Shown here one piece after another: positions 17,333-27,640 of a stretch of DNA of 64,000 nucleotides. The notes beneath the pieces were generated by a model. That model had not been told where the DNA came from. It did not search any database and saw only the letters and a list, made by a program, of their open reading frames with translations. Source of the DNA: DATCKG01 sp036562385 (lineage in GTDB: Bacteria > Bacillota > Sulfobacillia > Symbiobacteriales > Symbiobacteriaceae). Where the stretch lies: positions 1-64,000 of the forward strand of contig DATCKG010000048.1 in NCBI GenBank assembly GCA_036562385.1. Direction: 5' to 3'. Position numbers and translations under genes: made by a program. Position 1 is the stretch's first letter. The number at the start of each line of letters is the position of its first letter.

Positions 17333-18174
17333 CAGATCACCGCCTCCTTGTGCCGGTGGCTGTGGCACTCGATGTTGACGGCCACAGGCAGTGCGGTGAT
17401 GTGGCAGCCCATGGTCTCGATGTGTACCGCCAAGGCGGTGACGGTACCGCCCAGGCCCATGGGGCCGACGCCCAGCTTGTTAATCTCCGTAAGCAGTTCC
17501 TGCTCCCGGGCCGCCCAGGCCGGATCCGGATGAGGGCTGCCCACGGGACGGAGCAGGGCCTTTTTGGCCAGCAGCGCGCACTTGTCGAAGTTGCCGCCGA
17601 TGCCGACGCCCACGATCAGCGGCGGGCAAGCGTTGGGCCCCGCCTGAGCCACCGTCTCGACAATAAACCGTTTGGCCCCTTCCCAACCTGCGGAGGGCGG
17701 CAGCATCTTCAGTTGGCTCATGTTCTCCGAGCCGCCCCCCTTGCAGTCCACCTGGATGCGGACCTGATCCCCGGGGACAATCTCTGTATAGATGAAGGCA
17801 GGAGTATTGTTGCGGGTGTTGGTCCGCCGGATGGGATCGTCCAGCATGGACTTGCGCAGATAGCCTTCCTCATAGCCCCGGGCCACACCGGCGTTGACAG
17901 CCTCGGTCAGGCTTCCGCCCGTCAGGTGCACATCCTGGCCGATCTCCAGGAAGACCAGCGCTGCCCCGGTATCCTGGCACATGGGAACCCTTTCGGTCTC
18001 GGCGATCATGTAATTTTCTACCAACTGGTTCAGGATGCTTTTCCCCACCGGCGCCTCTTCCTGGGCCCGGGCCCGCTCCAGCGCAGCGATGACGTCCGGT
18101 TCGAGGCGGCAGTTGGCCTCCTGAACCAGCCGGCAGACGGCGTCCGCAATCTGCCCGACGTGGATCTCCCGCAC
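17332..18174 (-). CDS. Class I fumarate hydratase, alpha subunit
   Basis: A 280-residue catalytic subunit. Cysteines likely to hold the 4Fe-4S cluster are in MCQDTGAALVF (near residue 65), NACPPLIVGVGIGG (near 185) and the later MGCHITALPV. The KGGGSENMSQLKML loop is family-specific. GTG start with GAGGAGGAAAGACG upstream. With the beta subunit it interconverts fumarate and malate in the TCA cycle; such enzymes are oxygen-sensitive, fitting an anaerobic or microaerobic lifestyle. Confidence 0.9.
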   Translation of the reverse strand: MREIHVGQIADAVCRLVQEANCRLEPDVIAALERARAQEEAPVGKSILNQLVENYMIAETERVPMCQDTGAALVFLEIGQDVHLTGGSLTEAVNAGVARGYEEGYLRKSMLDDPIRRTNTRNNTPAFIYTEIVPGDQVRIQVDCKGGGSENMSQLKMLPPSAGWEGAKRFIVETVAQAGPNACPPLIVGVGIGGNFDKCALLAKKALLRPVGSPHPDPAWAAREQELLTEINKLGVGPMGLGGTVTALAVHIETMGCHITALPVAVNIECHSHRHKEAVI

Positions 18175-18212
18175 CGTCTTTCCTCCTCTCTTATGGAAAT
18201 CAATTTAACAAA

Positions 18213-18241
18213 CGCGTATCGGAAAGAAGAAATCAGGTCAA
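18213..18241 (-). promoter_or_regulatory. Putative promoter of the fumarase operon
   Basis: Leftward TTGACC (18241-18236) and TACGCG (18218-18213) are separated by 17 bases, about 40 bp before the alpha-subunit start. The -35 is good; the -10 is weak, so this is tentative. Confidence 0.4.
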
Positions 18242-18345
18242 TACGGTGACGGCAAGATAGTCTCAGAATAACCCCTTGGTATTCCACCGGAGGTGCTAAG
18301 GGGAGAGTGCGAAAGATGCCCCACGGAAGGGCGTACCAAAAAATA

Positions 18346-18375
18346 GGAGCGCTTCCTATGAAGCGCTCCCGTTTT
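18346..18375. terminator. Terminator downstream of spoVR
   Basis: A perfect 10-bp stem (GGAGCGCTTC / GAAGCGCTCC) with a 4-base loop. Rightward it is followed by CGTTTTTG, and leftward by TATTTTTT, so it is bidirectional and closes the yhbH-spoVR operon. Confidence 0.75.
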
Positions 18376-18404
18376 TGTATGACGCGGCCACCAGGGCGGC
18401 GGGT

Positions 18405-19746
<1,342 letters not shown>

Positions 19747-19754
<8 letters not shown>

Positions 19755-20892
19755 TGGCCATCCCTCCCCGGCTGAACCACTTCTTCAGAGCCGGATAGAC
19801 ATCCCGCTTTTCTGAAATGGTGACGATGACGAAGCGGGGATCCTTGATGGCCGAAAACGCGCTCATCAAAGAGCTGGTGTAGCCGCCCTCCCGGATCTCT
19901 CCGTAACCGAACAGATTGGAGACGGTCAGCAGCTTGTGAACCAGTTCAACGCACAGCTTGTTGTCGGCATCGCTCCAGTTATCTCCGTCGGAAAAATGGA
20001 AAGGATAAATGTTCCACCGTTCCGGATCATACCGCTTGTTGATGATCTCCCAGCAGAGGTTGTAGGCACTGGAGACCCGGGTGCCGCCGCTTTCCCCGAG
20101 ATGGAAGAACGTCTCCTCATCGACTTCTTTCGCTTCACTATGATGGACGATAAAAACAATCTCCACATCCTGATACTTGGTGCGGAGGAATCGGACCATC
20201 CAGAAAAAGAGGCTGCGGGTGATATACTTCTTGAACTCGCCCATGGAGCCCGACGCGTCCCGCATGGCCAACACCACGGCCGAACTGCTGGGGCGCGTCT
20301 CCTGCTCCCAGACCTTGAACCGCAGGTCCTCGTTGCTGAGGTTGGCAAAGACCGGGGTTCCTCGCAGGGCGTTCCGCCTCATGTTCTCCAGGATCGTCCG
20401 CCGCTTGTCGAGGTTCCCCATGGGCCCCTTCTTTCGCACTTCCGTGAACTTGACCGATTCGGTGACCATTTCCCTGGGGGTCTTGGGCCGCAGATTCGGA
20501 AGGCCCAGGTCCTCAAAGATCAGTTCCGCCAGTTCATCTACCGTCAGTTCCGCTTCAAAGTAGTCCACCCCCGGCTGATCGCCGGCCTGTTTGCCCTGGC
20601 CGCCCTTGCCGGCGCCAGCCGGACCCCTTGCCACCACGTCGCCGACCTGGGAGTCGCCGGTGCCCTGGCCGACCCGCTCGCCCTGGTAAGGGTCAAACCG
20701 GAACCGGTACTCTTCCAGGCTGCGGATCGGAACCTTGATCAGCCGCTTGCCGTCGGAGGTGATGATTGACTCTTCGGCGATGATCTCGGGCAGGTTTTCC
20801 CGGATGGCCTCCTTGATCTTCTCGTTATGCCTCGCCTGGTCTGCGGGCCCCTTGCGGTGGAGACTCCAGTCATGTTGGGATGTTGAGACCAT
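19747..20892 (-). CDS. yhbH: YhbH-like sporulation protein (DUF444)
   Basis: A 381-residue member of the YhbH/YeaH family. It begins SQHDWSLHRKGPADQARHNEKI, typical of the family, has a Gly-rich basic linker near 85-110, and a C-terminal von Willebrand A-like part (about 200-380) with MRDASGSMGEFKKYI, carrying a DxSxS metal-site motif. It is the partner of SpoVR in the conserved prkA-yhbH-spoVR group; prkA itself is not in this window next to it. Stop and spoVR start overlap. Confidence 0.88.
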
Positions 20893-21085
20893 GCACTGCC
20901 TCCCTCCTCCCGCTTACCCATTCCGCCGCACGGTGGTCAGATCGCCTTGTATTCTAGACTATGCGGGTTCCGCGAAAATGGGCGAACTTTTTGGGCGAAT
21001 GGGTCGTCCCATCGGTGAGTAGCCCGGAACTGTATTGCAACCAGCCTCGTGAAATTCAGAACAGGTTAGGGCAGACGTTCTAGCA

Positions 21086-22012
21086 GTGAGCGTGTGGCCG
21101 GCAGAGTCCGGCGGCGGCTCAGGTTCCATCCTGCTCGTGGAGGATCCGGCCGACCCCGCCGCCCGGCCCCTGCTCACGGTGGACCGGCCGGTCAGTTCCA
21201 TCACCTGGTCGCCGGATGGGCAGACCCTGGCCTACGTGACCACCCTGCCCGGTGAGCAGCCGTGGCTGCGGAACGACGCAGTGGAACTGATACCGGTAGC
21301 AGGCGGTGAGCCCACCCGCTGGCACGTGGCCGAGGCGGCAGGCATCTATCTGGCAGGTTGGTGGCCGGATGGACAGAGAATCCTTTACTGGCCTGCACCT
21401 GTACACAGCGTCTCGCTGACGGCCGACGGCATGCCCCTTCACTCCCTGCCGCTGGGGGCCACGGAACCGATCTCGCTGCCCACGACCCATTTCAACCGCC
21501 ACTACCTCTCCTGGGCGCCCGACGGCAGGACCCTGCTCATGGTAGAGCGCGGCGGCCGGCAGCTTTGGGACGAGAAGCGGCTGGCACTTTGTGACGTCAC
21601 CACCGGAAACTGCCGGAGCCTGCCGCGGCCAGAGGACAAGGTCAGCATCGATCCGGCCGTGTCCCCTGACGGTAAGGAGATTGCCCTGGTGCGTGCGGAC
21701 CGGGTCGCCGATCCCGAGCGGACGTGGTCGGCCGAAGAGATGGACGAATGGGTCGGCAGCCGGACCCTGTGGCTGGTGGATTCGGCAGGAAAGTCGTTCC
21801 GCGAGATCACGGTGGCCGGGAAGGGCGTCTACAATCCAAAATGGGCCAAGGATGGCCGACACCTGGTCTACATCAGGGACGGTGCCCTCTGGGTGCTGGA
21901 CGTGGAGACGGATCAAACCACCCGGGTGGTCACGCTGTCCACGACGGCTCGGCACGGTTACTACGGGACCATTCCGTGGTGGAACAGCATGGCCTGGTAC
22001 CAGAGCGACTGA
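21086..22012 (+). CDS. TolB/WD40-like beta-propeller protein, probably 5'-truncated
   Basis: About 308 residues forming a PD40/TolB-type propeller: repeated SSITWSPDGQTLAYV, YLSWAPDGRTLLMVE, DPAVSPDGKEIALVR and NPKWAKDGRHLVYI blades. Such proteins are usually exported or lipoprotein sensors, but here the frame starts directly in a blade-like region. A TGA at 21050-21052 closes it upstream, no signal peptide precedes it, and GTG 21086 has no RBS. I therefore suspect loss of the N-terminal export region, making it a pseudogene; an unusual cytoplasmic protein is the alternative. The 193 bp before it hold nothing I recognise. Confidence 0.55.
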   Translation: MSVWPAESGGGSGSILLVEDPADPAARPLLTVDRPVSSITWSPDGQTLAYVTTLPGEQPWLRNDAVELIPVAGGEPTRWHVAEAAGIYLAGWWPDGQRILYWPAPVHSVSLTADGMPLHSLPLGATEPISLPTTHFNRHYLSWAPDGRTLLMVERGGRQLWDEKRLALCDVTTGNCRSLPRPEDKVSIDPAVSPDGKEIALVRADRVADPERTWSAEEMDEWVGSRTLWLVDSAGKSFREITVAGKGVYNPKWAKDGRHLVYIRDGALWVLDVETDQTTRVVTLSTTARHGYYGTIPWWNSMAWYQSD

Positions 22013-22130
22013 AGAGCGACCTTTGACAACCTCAATGACTACAGCGGTCGAAGCCAACGTAGATCGCCGCACTCTTGTGTGAACAAGTCCACGACGGGGT
22101 ATGGACCACATTTGCAGGGGCAACGCCAAA

Positions 22131-22159
22131 TTGCCACTAGATAGATTCTTTGGTATAGT
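22131..22159 (+). promoter_or_regulatory. Promoter of the zinc-ribbon mini-gene
   Basis: TTGCCA (22131-22136) and TATAGT (22154-22159) with a 17-base spacer form one of the best sigma-A-like promoters in the window, 34 bp before a well-spaced RBS and GTG. The 118 bp between the propeller gene and this promoter contain nothing recognisable. Confidence 0.65.
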
Positions 22160-22192
22160 CTTGGCACGACTTACAGTAGGAGTGGCTCTCAC

Positions 22193-22351
22193 GTGTTGTG
22201 CCCGGTATGTGGCTATCCCCAAGACCCGGATAATCCGTTGTTCGATGAAAACGGTGGCCAACTCAGTGGTTTTGAATCGGGGTTTGATGGAACAAAAGAG
22301 GTGCATTTCAGAGGATACCGGAAACGATGGATACGAAAAGGAATGCCGTGA
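22193..22351 (+). CDS. Orphan zinc-ribbon mini-protein, shortened toxin-neighbour type
   Basis: A 52-residue protein too short for most gene finders. It begins VLCPVCGYPQDPDNPL and ends FRGYRKRWIRKGMP. I recognise the pattern of small proteins often found beside polymorphic toxin genes, which read CPVCGY...CPxCGFEFG...EEYRKRWIEEGMPW. Here the second CxxC is absent (only one cysteine pair remains) and a TGA stands where a tryptophan codon (TGG) is usual, so the protein ends early. GTAGGAGTGG lies 8 bases upstream and a strong promoter precedes it. No toxin gene is adjacent. It is either a decayed remnant or a minimal version. Confidence 0.5.
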   Translation: MLCPVCGYPQDPDNPLFDENGGQLSGFESGFDGTKEVHFRGYRKRWIRKGMP

Positions 22352-22382
22352 CCCCGTGGCAGCGGAACAACAGACAACATAA

Positions 22383-22407
22383 GGCGGAGGGGTTCTTCCC
22401 CTCCGCC
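22383..22407. terminator. Hairpin downstream of pgpA-like gene
   Basis: A perfect 10-bp stem (GGCGGAGGGG / CCCCTCCGCC) with a 5-base loop, 13 bp past the leftward stop. T runs are weak on both sides (TTATGTTGT leftward), so strength is uncertain. Confidence 0.55.
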
Positions 22408-22419
22408 TGTGGTTTCTCC

Positions 22420-22923
22420 TTACTCTTTTTTGCTCTCTTTCTCCTCAGCGGCATCCTCCGGAATCATGGAGTGGGCGATCCGGCTCGCGGCCGCCGCCGC
22501 CACAGCCGACACCAGGTCATCCAGGAACGTATGACACTGGCCGTTCTTGTGGTTGTTCAACGTCCCGATCACCAGGGGCTTGGTCTTATCCAAGTAGCCG
22601 AAGTTGGTAAGCCCGATGGACCCGTAAACGTTGGTGATGGCCAGAGCCAGGATCTCATCCACGCCGTACAGGTAGTGGTCGTTGCGGACAATGGACTGCA
22701 GGGGTTCCGGTAGCTTGCCCTGCTCCGCGAGGACGTCCAGCGCCACCCCGGTAAGGATGGCATGCTGCACCTCCCGTTTCTTGATGACCGCCTCGACCCC
22801 GGCCTCGCACTCCGCCAGCGTGAGCTCCGGATAATACTTCCGCTGAATCTCCAGGACTACCTCGGCAATCTGCCGGAGTGTGACACCCCGGTCAGCCAGC
22901 ATCTTGACAACAGCTTCGTACAA
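22420..22923 (-). CDS. Phosphatidylglycerophosphatase A family protein
   Basis: A 167-residue protein of the PgpA family in the form seen in Bacillus YutG. It carries KKREVQHAILTGVALDVLAE, RNDHYLYGVDEILALAI, YGSIGLTNFGYLDKTKPLV and HTFLDDLVSAVAAAAASRIAH, the latter two containing the conserved acidic residues. Unlike enterobacterial PgpA it has no obvious long membrane helices, only the Ala-rich C-terminal segment. The product would dephosphorylate phosphatidylglycerophosphate in phospholipid synthesis, by family. TTG start with AAGGAAGGGG upstream. Confidence 0.8.
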   Translation of the reverse strand: MYEAVVKMLADRGVTLRQIAEVVLEIQRKYYPELTLAECEAGVEAVIKKREVQHAILTGVALDVLAEQGKLPEPLQSIVRNDHYLYGVDEILALAITNVYGSIGLTNFGYLDKTKPLVIGTLNNHKNGQCHTFLDDLVSAVAAAAASRIAHSMIPEDAAEEKESKKE

Positions 22924-23095
22924 GCTACAACGCCCCTTCCTTGTGAAGCCGCCGCTGGCACCATCCTGTTCATCCTACGCTCACATGAGTGCCCGGGTGC
23001 TCGCTGACCGGACTGGCGACCACCCCATAACGGCCCTCTCTAGCAGATGGACTGGTTACATAATTAGGACGAAAATCCGGGGTCTGACGTGACGG

Positions 23096-26000
23096 CTAGC
23101 GGCGCAGAACCACGCTATCCGGTCCCAGCAGATCGATCAGTTGAGCCAGCAGTTCGTCGCTGGCGGAGACCCGCAGATGGGGATGGACCTCGATCCACCG
23201 GCCGGAGCGCTCCAGTTTGATGCGAACCCGCACGTTGCCAGGGTGCTGCGTCAGCAGCCGTTCGATGGATCGCATCACGGGATCCGTCTCATCGCTGGCA
23301 TCGGCCTTCAAGTACAGAATCGGTTGCCGGGCTGCAGGGGACGGTGTCTGAGCCGGAGCAGTGGCGGGGCTTGCGGCCTGCGAAGCCGCGGGCGGCTCGG
23401 CCGCAGGCGCCCTGACCGGAATCACTTCATCCGCCAGCACTTTCAGTTCTTCTTCCTGATTCTGCAGCCGCCCCCGCACCACCACCACTTTGTCCTTGAC
23501 CAGGTACGAGTCGGCGACGGACAGCACTCGGGGGAAGACCACCACCTCGACCTGGCCGGTCTGGTCCTCCAGGGTCACAAAGGCCATGCTTCCGCCGGAG
23601 CGGGTGGTAACCCGTTTCACCGCCGTCACGATGCCGCCCACCGCCACCCGGGCGCCATCCCGCTGCTCCGGCAGCGTCGCCACCGGCTGGCAGCCCCGGG
23701 CGTCCAGCGCCGCCTGGTACTGGCGCACCGGGTGACCGGAGACGTAGAACCCCAGCACCTCGTGCTCCATGGCCAGTAGCTGTGGCAGCGGAAACTCGGG
23801 GATGTCGGGCAGCGGCTCGGGCTCAGGGCCGGCGCCGGGCACGATCCCCAGGTCAAACAGGGACATCTGGCCGGTGTGGCGGTGTCGCTGGACCTTCTGG
23901 GCGTTCTCCAGCACCTGGTCAAGGACTTCCAGAAGCTGCGACCGCCGGGCCACCCGGCCGTCGGGCCGGCGGACCCGGTCAAAGGCACCTGCCTTAATAA
24001 GGCTCTCCAGGGCCTTGCGGTGGAAGTGCCGGAGGTCCACCCGCTGGCAGAAGTCCTGCAGCGAGGTAAAGGGCCCTCCCTCCTCCCGGGCCCGGACAAT
24101 GGCCTCCACCGCGCCGTAGCCCAGGTTCTTTACCGCCACCAACCCGAAGCGGATCCGGTTTCCGTCAGGGGTAAAGCGCACCTCTGAGGTGTTCACATCC
24201 GGCGGCAGCACCGTGATGCCCAGGCGCCGGCACTCCTCGAGATAAATGGCCACCTTGCTCTCGGTACCCACCACGGAATTGAGCAGAGCGGCCATGAACT
24301 CCACCGGATAATGCCGCTTCAGATACGCCGTCTGGTAGGCCACCTTGGCGTACGGGGTCGCGTGGCACTTGTTGAAGCCATAGCGGGCGAAGCGGAGGAT
24401 CTGCTGGTAGAGCGCCTCGGCCACCTCCGGGCTGTAGCCCCGTTCCCGGAGCCGGGCCATGAAAAGCCGGCCGTACTTTTCCAGGTCCTCCCGGTTTTTC
24501 TTCGCGACCGCCCGCCGGAGCATGTCCGCCTGCCCGAGGCTCATGCCGGCCAGCCTGTGGGCGATCATGATGATCTGCTCCTGGTAGACCATCACCCCGT
24601 ACGTCTCCGACAGGATGGGCTCCAAGTCCGGATGCAGGTACTGAACGGTCTCCGGATGGTGCTTCCCCCGGATGTAGTCGGGGATGTGCTCCATGGGGCC
24701 CGGCCGGCAGAGGGAGATGGTGGCGATGAGGTCCTCAAAGCGGGTGGGCTTCATCTGCCGGAGCACGTCGGCCACCCAGCCGGCCTCCACCTGAAAAACG
24801 CCCAAGGTCTCCCCCCGGGCCAGCATGGCGTAGGTCTCCGGATCGTCCAGGGGGACTTTCTCCAGGTCAAAGGAGGGATCCCGCTGCCGGATGGCCTTGA
24901 CGGTATGGTCGATCACCGTCAGCGTCCGCAACCCCAGAAAGTCCATCTTCAGCAGGCCGATCTCTTTGAGCTGATCCATGTCGAACTGGGTGACGATGTT
25001 GTCATCCGCCGTCTTGTACAGCGGGACATGCTCCACCAGAGGATCGGCGGTGATCACCACCCCGGCCGCATGGATGGAGGGGTTCCGGGGCATGCCCTCC
25101 ACCGCCCGGGCCGTATCCAAAAGCGCACGGATCTCGGGCCGGGTCTGGTACTGCTCCATGAGGGCAGGAACCTCCTGCAGAGCGGTGGAGAGATCTCGTC
25201 CCCAGGGAATCAGCTTCGCGATGCGGTCCACGTCGCTGTAGGGCAGGCCCATGGCCCGGCCCACGTCCCGGACTGCCGCCCGGGCACCCAGGGTGGAGAA
25301 GGTGATCACCTGGGCCACGCAATCTGCCCCATACTTGCGGTGGACGTAGTCGATCACCTCGCCCCGCCGCTCGTAGCAGAAGTCGATGTCCAGGTCGGGC
25401 ATGTCCACCCGTTCCGGGTTGAGAAAGCGCTCAAAGAGCAGACCGTAGCGCAAAGGATCGACGTCGGTGATCCCCAGCACATAAGCCACCAGGGAGGAGG
25501 CGCCGGATCCCCGGCCCGGTCCCACCGGGATGCCCCGGCTCCGGGCATACTCCACGAAGTCCCACACAATCAGGAAGTACCCGGGGAAGCCCATCGACTC
25601 GATGATGGAGAGTTCGTGCTCCAGGCGCTCCCGGGCGCCCGGCGGCGGATTCCCCCCGTAGCGGGGGCCCAAACGCTCCTCACAGAGGTGGCGGAGGTAG
25701 CTGGCCTCATCGTACCCCGGCGGCAGGGTGTATGTAGGCAGATGAATCTTCCCGAAAGGCAGTTCCACCTGGCATCGCTCGGCGATGGCCAGGGTATTCT
25801 CCAGGGCTCCCGGGATGTGACCGAACCGGAAGTACATCTCCTCGGCCGACTTTAGGTACAGCTCGTTGGTGGGAAATCGCAGCCGGTCCGGATCATCCAG
25901 GGTCTTGCCGGTGCCGATGCAGACCAGAATGTCCTGCAGCCGGGCATCCTCTGGCCGGAGGTAATGGACGTCGTTGGTAGCCACCACCGGCAGCCCCTGC

Positions 26001-26578
26001 TGCAGGAGCCACTGATTGAGGGCCGGCTGTTCGGGCAGCCCGTGATCCTGCAGTTCCAGGAAGAAATGGTCCGGGCCGAAAATCTCCCAGTATCGCCCGA
26101 TGGCCCGACGAGCCTCCTCTTCCTGCCCCTGCAGAAACTTGCGGGCCACCTCCCCGGACATACAGCCGCTCAGGACGATCAGCCCCTTGCGGTAGCGGTT
26201 GAGCAGTTCCAAATCCACCCGGGGCTTGTAGTAAAACCCTTCGGTGTAGCCGAAGGAGACGAGCTTCAGCAGATTGCGATACCCTTCCTCGTTCTCGGCT
26301 AGCACCGTGAGATGATAGGGCTTCTCGCCCCCCTCCTTATGCAGCCGGCTGCCCGGTGCCACGTACAGCTCACACCCCAGGATGGGCCGGATACCGTGGC
26401 TCCGGCAGGCCTTGTAGAAGGGAACGGTGCCGAACATCACCCCGTGATCGGTCATGGCCAGAGCCGGCATGCCCAACTCGGCGGCGCGGGCGACCAGGGG
26501 CTCGATCCGGTTGGCCCCGTCCAGCAGCGAGTATTCCGTATGGACGTGCAGATGGACAAACGGGGGAAAACGGCTCAC
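23096..26578 (-). CDS. dnaE: DNA polymerase III subunit alpha
   Basis: A 1,160-residue replicative polymerase. The PHP domain opens with FVHLHVHTEYSLLDGANRI; the catalytic acidic triad includes PDLDIDF near residue 393; the beta-clamp and OB-fold region lies at about 980-1065 (VAVGGIVTAVKRVTTRSGG). Helix-hairpin and thumb motifs such as HAAGVVITADPLVEHVPLY and GFNKCHATPYAKVAYQTAY are present. A Pro/Ala-rich linker near 1075-1100 precedes a further domain. Length fits the DnaE1 class. GTG start follows AGAGGTGAG. It is monocistronic. The 172 bp between it and the pgpA-like gene hold nothing recognisable. Confidence 0.96.
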   Translation of the reverse strand: MSRFPPFVHLHVHTEYSLLDGANRIEPLVARAAELGMPALAMTDHGVMFGTVPFYKACRSHGIRPILGCELYVAPGSRLHKEGGEKPYHLTVLAENEEGYRNLLKLVSFGYTEGFYYKPRVDLELLNRYRKGLIVLSGCMSGEVARKFLQGQEEEARRAIGRYWEIFGPDHFFLELQDHGLPEQPALNQWLLQQGLPVVATNDVHYLRPEDARLQDILVCIGTGKTLDDPDRLRFPTNELYLKSAEEMYFRFGHIPGALENTLAIAERCQVELPFGKIHLPTYTLPPGYDEASYLRHLCEERLGPRYGGNPPPGARERLEHELSIIESMGFPGYFLIVWDFVEYARSRGIPVGPGRGSGASSLVAYVLGITDVDPLRYGLLFERFLNPERVDMPDLDIDFCYERRGEVIDYVHRKYGADCVAQVITFSTLGARAAVRDVGRAMGLPYSDVDRIAKLIPWGRDLSTALQEVPALMEQYQTRPEIRALLDTARAVEGMPRNPSIHAAGVVITADPLVEHVPLYKTADDNIVTQFDMDQLKEIGLLKMDFLGLRTLTVIDHTVKAIRQRDPSFDLEKVPLDDPETYAMLARGETLGVFQVEAGWVADVLRQMKPTRFEDLIATISLCRPGPMEHIPDYIRGKHHPETVQYLHPDLEPILSETYGVMVYQEQIIMIAHRLAGMSLGQADMLRRAVAKKNREDLEKYGRLFMARLRERGYSPEVAEALYQQILRFARYGFNKCHATPYAKVAYQTAYLKRHYPVEFMAALLNSVVGTESKVAIYLEECRRLGITVLPPDVNTSEVRFTPDGNRIRFGLVAVKNLGYGAVEAIVRAREEGGPFTSLQDFCQRVDLRHFHRKALESLIKAGAFDRVRRPDGRVARRSQLLEVLDQVLENAQKVQRHRHTGQMSLFDLGIVPGAGPEPEPLPDIPEFPLPQLLAMEHEVLGFYVSGHPVRQYQAALDARGCQPVATLPEQRDGARVAVGGIVTAVKRVTTRSGGSMAFVTLEDQTGQVEVVVFPRVLSVADSYLVKDKVVVVRGRLQNQEEELKVLADEVIPVRAPAAEPPAASQAASPATAPAQTPSPAARQPILYLKADASDETDPVMRSIERLLTQHPGNVRVRIKLERSGRWIEVHPHLRVSASDELLAQLIDLLGPDSVVLRR

Positions 26579-26650
26579 GCGCTCACCTCTTTTCCCTCAT
26601 TCATTAAATTCGCCGCCGGAAGGGCAGTACCTGCGCGCCCCAGGCGCGGT

Positions 26651-26694
26651 AAGGCGGGCAGGGAATGAAGGGTTCCCTGCCCGCCTTATTTTTT
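26651..26694 (+). terminator. Strong terminator between dnaE and the sugar operon
   Basis: A perfect 15-bp stem (26651-26665 with 26673-26687) followed rightward by ATTTTTT. It lies behind the leftward GH130 gene and before dnaE; on the minus strand the T run is missing, but the long stem may still act on transcripts leaving the sugar operon. Confidence 0.65.
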
Positions 26695-26699
26695 CCGGC

Positions 26700-27596
26700 T
26701 CAAAAGCGGATGTCGCTCATGCGCATGGCTGCCACGCCAATCACCGTATCGGCCCCGCCGTAATACACGTAGATGTCGTCGCCCTTGATCCCGTGGCCAT
26801 TCGAGAAGACCACGTTGGGCACGTAGCCCTCCTTTTCCCAGCGCAGTTCCGGCTCCAGAATAGGCTCCGGCTGCCGGGCCAGGACCTTGGAGGGGTCGTT
26901 GAGATCCAACAGGGCCGCTCCCAGGCGGTAGCTGTTATCCGCCTTTCGGACGCCGTGGTAGATGAGGAACCAGCCCATGGGGGTCTTGATGGGCGGGCCC
27001 GCCACGCCCACCCGGGCATCCTGCCAGGTGCCGGGAATGGGCGAAAGCACCTTGGTGTGGCCGTACCACGTCTTGAAGTCCTTGGTCCAGGCGAGCCAGA
27101 TATCCGGATGCCGTCGATGCAGCATGCAGTACTGCCCGTTGATGCGTTCCGGAAAGAGGCTGGCATTCTTGTTGGGCTCGGCGAGCACCACACCGTGCCG
27201 CTCCCAGGTTACCAGGTTGTGGGAGGTAGCCAGGCAGATCCGGTAATCTCCCTCGAAGCGGTTGGAGAATCCCGTGTAGGTCATATAGTAGACGCCGTCC
27301 AGCTTCACCAACCGACCATCCTCGGGACCCCGCAGTTCCTGCTGATGCTCCCCGGGTCGCATGACAGGCTGGTCCAACCGCATGAAATGGACGCCGTCGG
27401 TGCTGACTGCGTACCCGATGAAGTTCCGGTATTCTCCATACCGCTCGTGGCTGCCGATGTCGGTAGCCCGGTAGAGCAGGTGAAACAGACCCCGATCGTA
27501 GATCGCTGCTGCATTGAAGACCGCTGCCCGACTCCAGGGTAGGGCAGGATCCGGTGTCAGGACTGGCTTTCCGCTCAGACGTTCTAGTCTGATCAC
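26700..27596 (-). CDS. Glycoside hydrolase family 130 phosphorylase (copy 1)
   Basis: A 298-residue five-bladed propeller enzyme of family GH130. It shows AAVFNAAAIYDRGLFHLLYR, GYAVSTDGVHFMRLDQPV, the acid-bearing GPEDGRLVKLDGVYYMTYT, and PIPGTWQDARVGVAGPPI with IYHGV. GH130 members phosphorolyse beta-mannosides such as 4-O-mannosyl-glucose or mannooligosaccharides; which substrate applies here cannot be read. I start at GTG 27596 because GGAGGG is 7 bases upstream and the second copy starts with the same MIRLERL. It is the last gene of the sugar operon. Confidence 0.85.
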   Translation of the reverse strand: MIRLERLSGKPVLTPDPALPWSRAAVFNAAAIYDRGLFHLLYRATDIGSHERYGEYRNFIGYAVSTDGVHFMRLDQPVMRPGEHQQELRGPEDGRLVKLDGVYYMTYTGFSNRFEGDYRICLATSHNLVTWERHGVVLAEPNKNASLFPERINGQYCMLHRRHPDIWLAWTKDFKTWYGHTKVLSPIPGTWQDARVGVAGPPIKTPMGWFLIYHGVRKADNSYRLGAALLDLNDPSKVLARQPEPILEPELRWEKEGYVPNVVFSNGHGIKGDDIYVYYGGADTVIGVAAMRMSDIRF

Positions 27597-27640
27597 GCTC
27601 ATACCCTCCGGGAAATGTATGGTAAACACCGCTGAGAACG

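Noticed and set aside
24311..25855. A 514-codon frame antisense to dnaE
   Set aside because: Composition is that of a reversed coding strand and no family is recognisable.
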